The translations under genes were made by a program, and so were the position numbers. From the NCBI RefSeq assembly GCF_000003815.2, contig NC_049980.1:8047558-8111557 (forward strand): a stretch of DNA of 64,000 nt, read 5' to 3'. The notes beneath the pieces were generated by a model. That model saw only the letters and a list, made by a program, of their open reading frames with translations, was not told where the DNA came from and did no database searches. This DNA comes from Branchiostoma floridae (Eukaryota; Chordata; Leptocardii; Amphioxiformes; Branchiostomatidae). Shown in pieces: positions 50,301 through 61,172 of the stretch; the first letter of the stretch is position 1, and each line of letters begins with the position of its first letter.

Positions 50301-53300
50301 CTTGTGTGTCCTCTAGTACACCACCAAGCAGTGAGGGTAACAGTGAGCTCAGTAATGATGACACAAAGACTGTGTCTCTCGCAAGTTCTTCCAGTACAGC
50401 ACAAGTTGCAGCAAGTCCCTTGCCACCTAGTTTTAGTGGAAGTTCAGAATTTGGTAACACTGAGTCGGACACACTACTGCCAAGTGCGGATGTGACGTTT
50501 TCTGAAGATAGGACAAGCATCGGTATTTCATCACGGCAGTCAACACGCAGTATGGATGGCCAAATCTCCATGTACTTCTCAGGATCAGTGTCAGGAACGT
50601 CTAGTGTTGAGCCAGAGCTGATAAACCTGCATTTGCAGTCTGAGGATGATCAACCAACACCAACTCCAACCAAAACCTTCTACACGGAAGAAATGTCCAC
50701 GAATTCCAGTCTATGTAGAAGTGAGATTTTGCCATCTTCATTAGATGACAAAGGTAGCACTGAAGAAGACCCGTCTTTATTGTCAAGTAGTGCAGATCAC
50801 GGAAGTTCAAAGACACTATCTGACTCAAGAATTACTGAGCAACAGTCGAAACCTACAAAGCATGATGATGAATCATCAGATGAAGAAGAGACCGCATCTA
50901 TACCTGATGTGCCATCCTATGAGGAAATTGAGCAGAGGGACCAGTTGCACACAGACTTCTTACAGCTTGCCCTCAAACTGATCCAAGACCAACATCAGAA
51001 GCGTAAACAGTTTCGGAAGGCCTTGCTGGCGCGGATGATTGAAATGCGAACGTGCCTTCAGAGGAAGATATCTAGCCAACACATGCTCGCCACAGTTCCA
51101 TCCACAGTGGATGTGGTTTGGCAAATGTCTTCAGAAAAGCTGCAGGTTCCCATCAGCCAGTCCACCACAGTGGAGGAGATTATTACCTTCATGGCGTCCT
51201 ACTTTGCCATTCCTGTGGAGGAGCATATCTTTCTCATGGACAACGACAGGGCATATCTGAACCCACTCATGACAATGGCTGCCCTCTACAACCCCAGTAA
51301 CTCCAACAAGGAGTCAGCATTATATTCCACACAGTTTACCCTCGTGGCACCACACCTGCAGATGCTCATAACTCAGAAGAGTAAAGAAAAGCTCCTGGAG
51401 ATAGAAAGAACAGCTCGGGTTAAACTGGAGAAGTGGCTGAAGTTTATCAACTATCAACGTGACTCGCCGGCTGTGAGCTTTCATGACATCCCCTGGCCTT
51501 CATGGCTGGAGGAAGACTTCATCACAGACAGTGGAGCTGACGTTGCGGACAACATCTCTAGCAGGATCTTAGGTGTAAGGAAGATGGACACTTTGAAAGA
51601 GAAGCAGGCTAAGTACAAAGAACTGCAGACTCAGTGGGACCCCGCAAACTTCATGTCAAGGTTTGGAGAGAAAATTGTAGCAGAGGACAAGGAGCACGTG
51701 GAAACAAGGCTGCACAAGATCAAATCTGATCTAGAAATTGTGTGGAAGATAACATTAGATGGCACTTTTGTATGAGATAAATTTTGAGTTAGTTTTAGCT
51801 ATAGGTGACAGGCATGTTGACATTTGATATCCAACATGTGACCGTATTGATTCTATGAGGAAATTTGTGATTTGTGAAATTCAATATAAAGTTGTATACA
51901 TCAATAAGATAGAGTAGATGGCTCAAGTTGCTGTTATAAGGAAGTGATTGGAAATTTTTAAAAAGATAACTAGCTTGGCCTTTGCAGAGCCAAACCCTTC
52001 TGATGTTCTGTCAGTGTCCCATAATGCTCATGGGGATGCACCAAAGCTGGTGTAGGAGTTTAGAGGAATTGATTTTAGCTATTGAAATGACTTTTTGTGT
52101 GCTGCAGAGAATAAAATGTCCAATAAAATCATACAGACAATTTTGCCTCATGTGTTGTTTGAATACAATAGCTAAAACTGCATGTTTGTGATGTTATGCT
52201 TTTATACGGAGAAATATTGCTCATAAAAATGGAACATGTAAGAAAAGGAGGGGTAAAGTTAGAAAATTAAAGCTGAGCTACATGCATGCATGACTATACA
52301 TTAACACCAAAAATTGCAGGCAACCATCAGTCTTCATTCATGGCTCAAAATACTGGGTGCATGTTTGCCTCGGTGCACCTAGAATTTGCACTGTGCACCC
52401 AATTTTTTTTTTCTGTGGGTGCAATGGTGCACCCAAATATTTTTTTGGTGCAAAAATTTTTTGGTGACCCAATTTTTTAGGTTAAGAAAATTAATGTCAA
52501 GCCCTGTCATTCCTTTAAACTCAGTGCCATGATATGATTTGATACAAGTTGAAAGTTTTGCTAGGCAGAGTAACTGTGAAAAAGTCTTCATCCTTGTATT
52601 TCTAATCTTCAAAACTGTGCATCTGATTGTATGACAGCAAATAGCAGGAGAAGAAGAGGAGAGGAAGACGTATGTACAGTTTGCCCTGAGACCAGAGATG
52701 CTGCCCTCCTACATCCCTGTCAGGCTGGCTGAGAAGATCCTGTTTGTAGGGGAGAGTATCCAGATGTTTGAGCACGACAAGGACAGGCCCGCCATGAAAA
52801 GAACAGGTGAACATCAGGGACTGTTTGTCAAATTACAGATGGAAGCTTAACTTAATGATAAATTATAAATATCAGCTTTGTCCAATCTTGAACCATTCTT
52901 TCTATTGATCTTGACTGGTACATAAACTAATAATAATTGTGGTTGGATGTGTTGGGAAGCAAAATTTCAAAGACAGCATTCTTTTTCAATGTCTCTGTAT
53001 GTTGAAGTATATCACTAGAAATACGCAAGAAGAGTAAAATGCTATCACGGGATCATATACGAGTGCATTTCTCTCATTTTATTAAAAATTTATTAGAAAT
53101 GTAACAAGTGTATCAATATTTCATCCATGGAAAAATCTTATCGGGCAAGTGGGGTAGGACATGAGCTTGCCCAATCAGCACTTTCACTTGCCTGGGACAA
53201 TTGGGCTAGGGGACTTGTGGCAAAAAAATACAAATGCTAATCAGTATCTGTTTCTTTTAATGTACAGGTTCCATTTTGAAAAACAGTGAGGACCAGTTTG

Positions 53301-55521
53301 CTGAAGAGCTTCATCAGCTCTCCAAGGCCCCTCTGTTCAACCTGGCAGCTTTTGAATCTGTGATTGACAGGATTCGGAAAAGTGTGGCCGAGGTATACCT
53401 TGTGCTTTGCTCATAATCATTGTAGCATAAATGTATGTTGTTATCATCATGGAGTACACGAATTTCTTACAAGGAAGAAGTTGAAAACCATATCTAGATG
53501 CTTGTTTTTTTTTTCTTTCAGCATTTGTGGAAATTAGTTGTTGAGGAGGCAGATCTAATTGGACACCTGAAGGTAGGTGTGATGTGTTTCCTCAGTTATG
53601 TCAGTAGTGTTTATGCACCCTTTTAGTCAACAAGAAAATTGAGCGAAAATCATTATGGAAAGGGAAAAAAGTGTAACATCTAACCCCCACAGGATGGGAA
53701 ACAACAGACGTTAAACCGGAGAGTGAGTCTGTGAGTGAGTGAAAGTATGAACCTCAACTTGCATGACTGCCATCATGTATGTATGTCTATTTATGTAATA
53801 TTGACATCCGACCTTGGAATACAAACCTTTTTGTCCTTCTTGACAGTTGATGAAGGATTTCTACCTCCTGGGGCGCGGGGAGCTGTACCTGGCTTTCATC
53901 GACTGTGCACAGAGCATTCTCAGAGGCCCTCCCACAAATGTCACTGAACATGGTAAACTGTTATCAAATTATGTACCGTGGGTGTCTTGCTGACACCCTG
54001 CATGTAAAATGACATCTTATCCAGTTGTATCAACACAACCTTGCTTTCTCGAAGTGGCAAATTAGTCAATTTCAGGAAAAGTAAGATTCACATAGACCGG
54101 TGCAATAGCTGAGTGGGTAGAGTGTTTGCCTTGCATTTGGTAAGTTGTGAGTTCATCCATGGCGAGACATACCAAAGATTGCACAATGTTGTGTGGCCCA
54201 GGGCTACTGAAACAGAGATAGGCATCACCCTATGCACCATCTGGTGTGGGAAGGACTTTAACTAACTAAAGTTTGACATTCTTGGCTTCCTCAGATGTGA
54301 ATGCAGCATTCCTGCAGGCTGCCAGGGATGTGCTGCTGGATGATGATGAAGTCACACAGTTTCGTCTTTCTGTGCAGACCAAGGGAAAAGGACAGAAAAG
54401 TACAGTATTCTTTTCACCCCTTTATCACATAACGTTCCCAAATGCCACAAGAACCATTTGTTATGTATTGTTCTCAGGTTAAGCTAGTACTGTACATGAT
54501 TATGACAGAGTGACCAGAAGACAGTTTGATGTCCTCATATCCGTCATATTTGGCAAAAATCAATCGGACGACGATTCTGCGGCAATCGTCGAGCCTTGCT
54601 TATGATAATAACTTTATTGCACAACAATTGTACAAGGTACAAAGTATGGCGTATATGTGATGGACGGTTTTCAGTTGAAAAATACATGCAACCCTCTGTC
54701 GCTCTTAAAGATGGTCGATCTTCTATCGATACGCCCGATGACAATGTGACAGGAGTATTAGTAAGTCCTGCCATCACTGAATACATGTGCAGCATGGTTG
54801 TAGATTGTCATTTCAAGGATTGATTTCCTTTCTAAGGACTTGATTTACTACTTACTGAACTATTTATTGCAGAACCTTCAGGACCCATACCATCTGGGGA
54901 GAGTGGGTGGGGTGTGTTGGGTCTCTCCTACTCCGTGCAGTGGCCACTGCATATTCTCTTCACTGAAGCTGTACTAGACAAGTAAGTGGCCTGTGGGTCT
55001 TTAAAAGATTTTACTCATTGATTCTTCTGGGATGCACTTTCTACTGAGCCCAGGTACATGTAGTTAAAAATATACAGCTCAACATAATTACACGGGACTG
55101 TATCAGTATGTCATTTGTGTGAATTGATGTCACTGTTCAAAAGCAAATGCCACCTTCTTTTGGCTGGGAAAGAATATTCAAGGTCTCACTCACTCACTAT
55201 CCGTTGTTTGAATTATAAATGCTGCTGGAGTCCCTGACGCAGGTGTTGGCAGCAGTCGGCTAGTCTTCTCACCACGCTTCCATGTGGCTCTGTCCAGTGG
55301 GTCGACCCGTGCAAGGAAACTAAAAGGATGATTTTTCTGTTAGGTACAACACCATGTTCAGATTCCTGCTCAGTGTGAAGAGAGTTCAGCTAGAACTGCA
55401 GCACTGCTGGGCACTGCAGATGGAAGGGAAACACCTGGCCTCTGAGCAGTCAGACGTGGCCAAATGGCAGCTCCGAACACACATGGCATTCCTACTGGAC
55501 AACTTACAGTACTATCTGCAG
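44354..55521 (+). CDS. TUBGCP4: Gamma-tubulin complex component 4, C-terminal exons not found
   Basis: Fourteen exons join in consistent phase: 44354-44428, 45082-45223, 45781-45884, 46325-46378, 46853-46989, 47694-47799, 48794-48886, 52638-52806, 53268-53392, 53522-53572, 53847-53952, 54295-54399, 54873-54981 and 55344-55521, or 518 codons. The protein opens MLHEVLLALSGYPGNIF and contains LGIGGLSGKQLREL, RLAEKILFVGES, DFYLLGRGELY, SVQWPLHILFT and LQHCWALQM, all typical of GCP4. GCP4 is a gamma-tubulin ring complex subunit that nucleates microtubules at centrosomes. The vertebrate protein is about 665 residues, so about 150 residues completing the gamma-tubulin-binding GRIP2 region are missing. 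No exon for them is seen before the convergent HIGD2A-like gene. Read-through past 55521 stops after about 27 codons. Confidence 0.92.
44712..44960 (+). mobile_element. Degenerate tRNA-derived SINE in TUBGCP4 intron 1
   Basis: A tRNA-like head (GGCATAATGGTTAAG, B-box-like GGGTTTGAATGCC) is followed by TCACTTCACTCAGGTG and ATAGGATGTAAAATGAAGG. The order matches the SINE at 22560-23058. An A-run follows near 44962. Confidence 0.6.
47215..47430 (+). mobile_element. tRNA-derived SINE in TUBGCP4 intron 5
   Basis: The head carries an A-box-like CAGTCCAGTGGTTAGCAG and a B-box-like CGGTTTGATTCTG. The tail ends near GTACAATAAACCTGTAAATA. Not a functional tRNA, because stems do not close. Confidence 0.55.
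48165..48240 (-). other. tRNA-like sequence in the 3' LTR of the miniature element
   Basis: On the - strand, A box TGGCCGAACGG (48227-48237) and B box GGTTCGAATCC (48173-48183) lie 54 bp apart, start to start. This spacing fits a long variable arm. A CACG/TGTG stem closes a TTCGATT loop, giving a CGA triplet at the anticodon position (Ser-like). No proper acceptor stem is seen, so a functional tRNA is unlikely. Confidence 0.6.
48445..48522 (-). other. tRNA-like sequence in the 5' LTR of the miniature element
   Basis: Same A and B boxes as the copy in the other LTR, with a few substitutions (CCAAACCCGGG instead of CCGAACCTGGG on +) and a one-base indel. Both promoter boxes are intact. Confidence 0.6.
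48995..50062 (+). repeat. Upstream kilobase of the intronless gene, duplicated at 24640-26565
   Basis: Collinear with the copy in the sulfotransferase array once the TIR element at 24815-25391 is removed. No coding exon is seen in it. It probably holds the promoter and 5' UTR of the gene that starts at 50066. Confidence 0.7.
50066..51775 (+). CDS. Intronless 569-aa protein with degenerate J-like C terminus
   Basis: A single uninterrupted frame nested in TUBGCP4 intron 7 on the same strand. Residues 1 to about 270 are Ser/Thr- and acid-rich and probably disordered. Residues about 285-345 are charged and helical (EIEQRDQLHTDFLQLALKL, then KRKQFRKALLARM). A compact segment around 348-440 contains VPISQSTTVEEIITFMA and FLMDNDRAYLNPLMTM and could be ubiquitin-like. 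The C terminus has FHDIPWPSW, then about residues 510-560 with ELQTQWDPANFMSRFG. That resembles J-like domains in which WHPDKF is conserved, with HPD replaced by DPA here. Two AATAAA signals lie at 52110 and 52122. Function is unknown; a J-type co-chaperone activity would not be expected. It may be a retrogene. The start is the first ATG of the frame, four bases after the duplicated upstream block ends. Confidence 0.75.
   Translation: MASNQLGKDQRTTRTGVFLPTVDFRFSSGPPSDDRCYKEDVQVSGASSVDTPSSETGVAKEPCLESVPEQSTGEMDQGTCVSSSTPPSSEGNSELSNDDTKTVSLASSSSTAQVAASPLPPSFSGSSEFGNTESDTLLPSADVTFSEDRTSIGISSRQSTRSMDGQISMYFSGSVSGTSSVEPELINLHLQSEDDQPTPTPTKTFYTEEMSTNSSLCRSEILPSSLDDKGSTEEDPSLLSSSADHGSSKTLSDSRITEQQSKPTKHDDESSDEEETASIPDVPSYEEIEQRDQLHTDFLQLALKLIQDQHQKRKQFRKALLARMIEMRTCLQRKISSQHMLATVPSTVDVVWQMSSEKLQVPISQSTTVEEIITFMASYFAIPVEEHIFLMDNDRAYLNPLMTMAALYNPSNSNKESALYSTQFTLVAPHLQMLITQKSKEKLLEIERTARVKLEKWLKFINYQRDSPAVSFHDIPWPSWLEEDFITDSGADVADNISSRILGVRKMDTLKEKQAKYKELQTQWDPANFMSRFGEKIVAEDKEHVETRLHKIKSDLEIVWKITLDGTFV
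51776..52637. other. 3' UTR of the nested gene and remainder of TUBGCP4 intron 7
   Basis: Two AATAAA signals lie at 52110-52115 and 52122-52127. At about 52355-52490 GGTGCACC and GGTGCAAT motifs alternate with T-runs, a repeat-derived segment. No further gene is seen. Confidence 0.5.
54102..54262 (+). mobile_element. tRNA-derived SINE in TUBGCP4 intron 11
   Basis: The head has GCAATAGCTGAGTGGGTAGAG (A-box region, only partly conserved) and GTGAGTTCATCC in the B-box position. It is followed by GATAGGCATCACCCTATGCA. It ends shortly before exon 12. Confidence 0.5.
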
Positions 55522-55834
55522 GTACATGTACATAGGTGTAACAGTTTCTTGACGCTACTACTAGCCACAAGCATAACCAATCAAGGTATATTCTGCTAGT
55601 GTCTCAATGGACTGCACTCCTATATGAGACAGCTATAAGTTATTGGGTGGGCTGATAACTCTCCCTTCAGAGCTAGGGGCTGAATTGTGAGGAGCTTACA
55701 GTCGTGGGGATAAATTGCAAGGGCCTGGAGTGGCTACTATTCGGAGCTGACTCTGGTGACCTCAATATACGACTGTCGCAAGGGTCTGGAGCGGCTGCCA
55801 TTCAGCACTATGCCCAGTAACTCAGGAAACCTAA
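55522..55834. other. Sequence after the last TUBGCP4 exon found
   Basis: Starts with the splice donor GTACAT. There is a diverged direct repeat at about 55690-55750 and 55760-55825 (GGGCCTGGAGTGGCT against GGGTCTGGAGCGGCT). No continuation of the TUBGCP4 reading frame is seen. Confidence 0.5.
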
Positions 55835-56496
55835 CGGTGCACACCCCAGTTTATTTGGGGTCTCAAATCGAGGCTGCGCACCCCCAAGTCGAGAGGCCGT
55901 CTCTTCAAGAAAATGGATCTAAAGCAGAAAAGCCGTATATGGGAATGACGGATATCACTCCAGCTTTAAGAACAGCCGGGTTTCAGTTTCTTCACTCTCT
56001 CTACTTTTCATAATTTTGGGGGGAGAAAAGTTTTTTTCACGCAAAAAAGTATGCACAAAAAGGGGAATTTTGACGTGGAAATAAACCCATCACCTATAGT
56101 TTAGTCATGAAAATGACTGATATTGTCGGAAAGAGAATACACCTAAGATTAATCAGGCAAAAAATAAAGAAAATCGTAACACTGAGATTTTTACAATAAC
56201 CCGACGCGCGAGGCATACCATCACGGCTCACAGACCGCATATGGACGGGAAATCTGGGTCAACGGCGAATCACTTCCAACGCGTAGAAATACAAGGAAGT
56301 GACCCTCGGGCCCAAAACCAATTTGCACCAAAAACACATTACTTCTTACGCTTTTTAGCCATACCAGTATTAAATGCCACTTCGCAGCAGATTATGAGAA
56401 ATTTGAACTCAAACACGGACCCTCGAGACCCTTCCGTCACATTTTTCTCGCGCACTATCTCGGACCCCTGTCGCGGAAGAATTGGTGTGTGCACCG
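55835..56496. mobile_element. 662-bp TTAA-type TIR element, copy 1
   Basis: The ends are CGGTGCACACC and GGTGTGTGCACCG. It is flanked by CTAA (55831-55834) and TTAA (56497-56500), which fits piggyBac-type TTAA insertion with one mutated flank. Open frames of up to about 87 codons exist, one running through the right terminus, but none resembles a transposase. Copy 2 appears identical. Confidence 0.75.
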
Positions 56497-56500
56497 TTAA

Positions 56501-57633
56501 TTAACACAAATTATAATTAATATAGAGTATGGCTTTAGAAAGTCATCTTCTATCATCATGCCAAGTTTGAATTGTCTGTGACATTTCCTTCTCGAATAGC
56601 AGGTGTTTGAAAGTTACCGTCTCCGAAGGCTAATTTTGTCACACCAGGCATTGGTACCATTCACTGTACATAATGCTTCTGACGTCACAATGGTTGTATA
56701 CTCTTGAAGAGGTTTTAGCTCGTTAATTCAGGTTAAACAAACACATGTTGCCAAGGAAAAGGTAGGCATAGGCCAGTTCTTACGATGAAGTAGATTTCCT
56801 ATCCATTTTAGGTTGGAATGAGCGATATAAACCACATGGAACGTAGTTTAGATAATGACGTCACAAAGCCCGCCGCAACAAGATGTATTAAAGTGACAAC
56901 GATACCGTTTTAAGGTCCTCTCTTCAACGGAAAGCATATATGATTTCGTTTTTTGGTCATAGCTGGTAGGTAAGAAACCTAGCATTCCTGTCCAAGCGTT
57001 TCCGCTGCCGAAATGCATTTCATTTTGCAGAAAAACGCAGCCAAATGTTGAATTTGTGGCTAGGACGGAGTCCCATGCCGCACTTCTGGCAACTAGGGGG
57101 GATTAAATGGGCATTTGCTGAGAGAAGACTGTACAGTTACGTGTCGGTCCCGATGGATTACACAAGCCTTGGGATATACCTCCAAATTAGAGCGACTTAT
57201 TTGTCTGAACATTGACTACCCTCGCGAGCCCGAACCTAAAACTTGATTTTGCTGGAATGAACGAAAGTGACGTTATTTGAAGACTTTTTCATTAAAAAAA
57301 GCATTCCCTTCAATGCAGGAGTCGCCATTAAACAGATAAAAGCTATTTCCAAGTGGCCCAGAGATGAAGTAGTACTAAAAAGATGTTTTGGTAAACATAA
57401 CGCCATTGATGTCTAAGCATACACACTTTGAAGGTTATATGACTATGGTAAGGGGGGGGGGGGGGGCGTGGGGAGGGGGGCAAATCATGCATTTTATCAA
57501 CATTATATAATCATTTCAAAAGTTGCGAATTCCGATTTTTTTTCTATATCATTTGGTCAAGGGTACGCACTTTACTGGGGAAAATGCAATTTGTTGACTT
57601 TCTTTGCTTTTAGTTTTTGTAGGAGGGGCCATA
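56501..57633. other. 1.1-kb spacer between the two 662-bp elements
   Basis: No coding exon is recognised. A poly-G tract lies at about 57450-57464. The spacer has no obvious terminal structure of its own. Confidence 0.4.
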
Positions 57634-57637
57634 TTAA

Positions 57638-58299
57638 CGGTGCACACCCCAGTTTATTTGGGGTCTCAAATCGAGGCTGCGCACCCCCAAGTCGAGAGGC
57701 CGTCTCTTCAAGAAAATGGATCTAAAGCAGAAAAGCCGTATATGGGAATGACGGATATCACTCCAGCTTTAAGAACAGCCGGGTTTCAGTTTCTTCACTC
57801 TCTCTACTTTTCATAATTTTGGGGGGAGAAAAGTTTTTTTCACGCAAAAAAGTATGCACAAAAAGGGGAATTTTGACGTGGAAATAAACCCATCACCTAT
57901 AGTTTAGTCATGAAAATGACTGATATTGTCGGAAAGAGAATACACCTAAGATTAATCAGGCAAAAAATAAAGAAAATCGTAACACTGAGATTTTTACAAT
58001 AACCCGACGCGCGAGGCATACCATCACGGCTCACAGACCGCATATGGACGGGAAATCTGGGTCAACGGCGAATCACTTCCAACGCGTAGAAATACAAGGA
58101 AGTGACCCTCGGGCCCAAAACCAATTTGCACCAAAAACACATTACTTCTTACGCTTTTTAGCCATACCAGTATTAAATGCCACTTCGCAGCAGATTATGA
58201 GAAATTTGAACTCAAACACGGACCCTCGAGACCCTTCCGTCACATTTTTCTCGCGCACTATCTCGGACCCCTGTCGCGGAAGAATTGGTGTGTGCACCG
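57638..58299. mobile_element. 662-bp TTAA-type TIR element, copy 2
   Basis: Same length and, by eye, the same sequence as 55835-56496. It is flanked by TTAA on both sides (57634-57637 and 58300-58303). The perfect flank is the best evidence for TTAA-targeted insertion. Confidence 0.78.
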
Positions 58300-58461
58300 T
58301 TAACTCAATTCTACAGCAATTGCCCCATGTGCGGCCAAAGGACTGTAGGTTTTGGATGACTCACCCGGGAAGGCATTTCGATAAGTGTGGTGGGTTCTTA
58401 TAGGAATGCATGGTATAATTTGGCAGTCCTGTGAGATACCCGCAGGAACCAAAACTGAGTG

Positions 58462-58635
58462 CAGTAGAAGCCGCTTAATTGCACATCCCATGTGCCAGCG
58501 TATTTCGTGCAGTTATCCGGGTGGCGCAATAATGCAAAGTTATCTTGCTGGACCGCACTGGTTTGCGATTTGGGGATTCCATGCAATAAACAGAAGTGTG
58601 CGGTAATCTGTTGTGCAACTAACTGGCTTCTACTG
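58462..58635. mobile_element. 174-bp pogo/Tigger-like MITE
   Basis: The left end CAGTAGAAGCCGCTTAATTG and the right end GGCTTCTACTG are imperfect inverted repeats of about 23 bp, similar to Tigger termini. No ORF. A TA dinucleotide follows on the right but is not intact on the left. Confidence 0.5.
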
Positions 58636-59622
58636 TATAAAAAATGGAAGGAGGAGATACTATAATTACAACTATCTGGTATCAAAACATATAAACATCA
58701 TACATGCAAGAAAGAAAAGAAGCTGGTCTTGTTTTGAATCAACTGTTTCCTTTATCAATGTTACATGTTATCATACAAAACATCAACTGTTTTGAAGGAA
58801 TCTGCATCTTTTTTACACAGTCTTGGATTTACAATTTTCAAAGTACAACAGTTGAATGTATGCATTTTTAAAAATACATTTATATCAACATAACATATAC
58901 AACAACGATCCCATATGTTGACATTAAGATCTTGGTCCATATCTACTTTGCTAAATGTATATATGTAACACCTTCCCAAAGTTACTACACCTTCCATGTT
59001 CCCACAAAGACAGCTTGCCTTGTTTTCTGCATGATCTTATTTGTATGTAAAGCTGTGACACTGCAATGCTGTACACATCACACTTGTTGCATCTATACAG
59101 ATAAAACTCACACAAAAAAATATCATGATTACTGGTATGCAACATGACAAGCAACAACTTTTATATGATAGGTCCAGAATGCTACCTTCTCTGCACAGTC
59201 TATTTTAGCCTTCTGACATTCCCAGTACATTTTCTTTCCATTTTGCTATTTTTGGTACATTTTTCTTGCCAAAGTCAGGCCCTAAATTCAAAAGCATAAG
59301 GTTTCAACTACATTACCTGCACACAACACATCCATATGTGGTACCAAAAGATACACTACATAAAATGTAATCTGCATACTGTGGCAAGAAGGCAGAAGAA
59401 CTGTAGAGGAAATATTACATTTGTGTTTAACTTAAAGATTTACGTAGCAGGACAGGTCTTAGTTGTGACGGCTACAACTGCAAGTTTTTCCTGCAGGCTG
59501 CAGAGTTTTTTTTTTCTTCCTCGCAAATTCTGTAACTCACACAGCATAAGCTGTCCTGATGCAGAGAACTATCCTTGTGTTGTTAGCCTGGTACAATAGT
59601 ATAGTGGTGTCACTGGTGTGGT
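58636..59622. other. AT-rich stretch, probable 3' UTR of the HIGD2A-like gene
   Basis: Immediately downstream (on the - strand) of the HIGD2A-like stop codon. No exon of TUBGCP4 or any other gene is recognised here. Confidence 0.4.
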
Positions 59623-61172
59623 TTACTTCTTAGACTTGATGCCATTCCATGCCACCCCTACCAGGATGGCAGCCAGAGTGAAGCCCTGAAACACCACACG
59701 TGCTCGCATCATGGTCTGCAGAGGGAAAAATACAATTTCTTTTATTAAAAGAAGAGAAAGTAACTATCTCAAACAGATGTATTGGTTCCAATTTGGTTCC
59801 TTGCACAAAATAGCCACAACGTTGTCATGCAAGTTAAACTAGCAAACAACAACAGATTATGTGAAAGAAAAAGTATCCTGGTATTCAGAAGTATTATAGC
59901 TCTAGGTCGAGTCTCTTCTGTCTTCCTGACACTAGTGACAGGACAGAAGAAACTCTGGAGTCTGAATATCAGGCTGAAGAAAACGTGAAATGGTCCAAAA
60001 CACAGTTTTTCAGTCACAACTGATCTGTATTCTTTGTTGTGCTATAAACATGATATGACTACCCTCTAATCAAAGGTTCAGCTTTTGCTGTTTTAAATCA
60101 TGTTTTTAGGCCATTTTATTGGGTTTCCTATTTTGTCCTGAAATATCTGCCAGCAGAGATGAAAAAACATTGGGCAAAATAGAATTAGAAAGCCACAAGT
60201 ATAATGTCCTTGCTATAACATGACTACTTGTAGCATATTTCCCATGAGATTTATTAGTCTTAATGAATTAATGAAAGAAAACACCTTAGATAGATAAGAT
60301 AGACTACAATGTATGCCCATATACTTTGCTCTCACCTGTGACCTCCTCCTGTTCCCACTGCTGAAGGTGCTAATGCCATAGATGAGGGCTCCTGCTGTCA
60401 GAGCACAGCCGATGGGAACGGCGGGGTTCTCCATAGTCTTTCTCTTGAACTTCTCCCCAAATCCTTCTTGTGCAGGGGCACGCCATACCTGTCAGAAAGA
60501 TACATTGTAACTACTGCAGTTGCCATTACCAGTGGTAGACAATGAATAAGTTGTGATTGACAATATGGATGTAAACATTATCATTTAAAGGATGTTCTTT
60601 TATATGATGTCCTTCAACCTTGGCTAAACCAAGGGGTTCTACTCTACCTTTAATGCCTACTTGTTCCTACAAATATGTAGTGTTTATGGCTAACACTTAC
60701 AGTATAAACAATGAGGTTGTTTTTCAACCTCCTTGGTATAAAATAACAAGGTCAGCACAGCTGATTTTGTCAGCTACGAAACTAAAGTCCTAATTCATAA
60801 GGAAAGGTGAATATAGAACATTTAATGTCCTGACTCTTAAGTATATTCTCATTGTAAAAATGTGCGAAGAAACTTAGGATGAGTTCTCATACCCAAGATT
60901 TATCCCATCTCTAGCTATTAATTTAGGGGGCGGATTGCATAAGAAAGGCGATATCTCTTTTGTAAATTGCATAAGGGACATCGCTGTTACAGGGCCTTTA
61001 TCTATCCTATTGCTTGCATCTCGCAGCGAAATCGTTTCGGAATAATGTTTCCACGTACCTGAAAACCTTCGATGTGTGGTGGTTGCTGTGGTAAGCCTGC
61101 GTAAGGGTTTGGAAGCGAAGAATCGTCGTAAGCATCACCGCTGGCAGCGTCCTTGCTGTTTCTGTCCGCCAT
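59623..61172 (-). CDS. HIGD2A: HIG1 domain family member 2A-like protein
   Basis: Exons 61172-61059, 60488-60336 and 59715-59623 join in phase 0 to give 119 residues. Exon 2 carries the HIG1 signature region KFKRKTMENPAVPIG with the first membrane helix (GCALTAGALIYGISTF). Exon 3 carries the second helix (VVFQGFTLAAILVGVAW). The protein ends KSKK. HIG1 type 2 proteins sit in the mitochondrial inner membrane and help assemble cytochrome c oxidase and respiratory supercomplexes. Length fits the family (about 106 in human). The 5' end faces KIF14 across 614 bp. Assignment to HIGD2A over HIGD1 rests on the N-terminal PPHIEGF segment and the VWRAPAQEGFGEKF exon start. Confidence 0.9.

Noticed and set aside
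56241-56504. 87-codon frame in the 662-bp element, and its copy at 58044
   Set aside because: It reads through the terminal repeat and has no transposase features. Identity between the two copies follows from recent element duplication, not from coding selection.
55835-58299. An LTR retrotransposon with 662-bp LTRs
   Set aside because: Both copies have the same inverted termini and the same TAACGG/CCGTTA flanks on both sides. LTRs would have different inner and outer flanks, and no PBS or PPT was seen next to either repeat.
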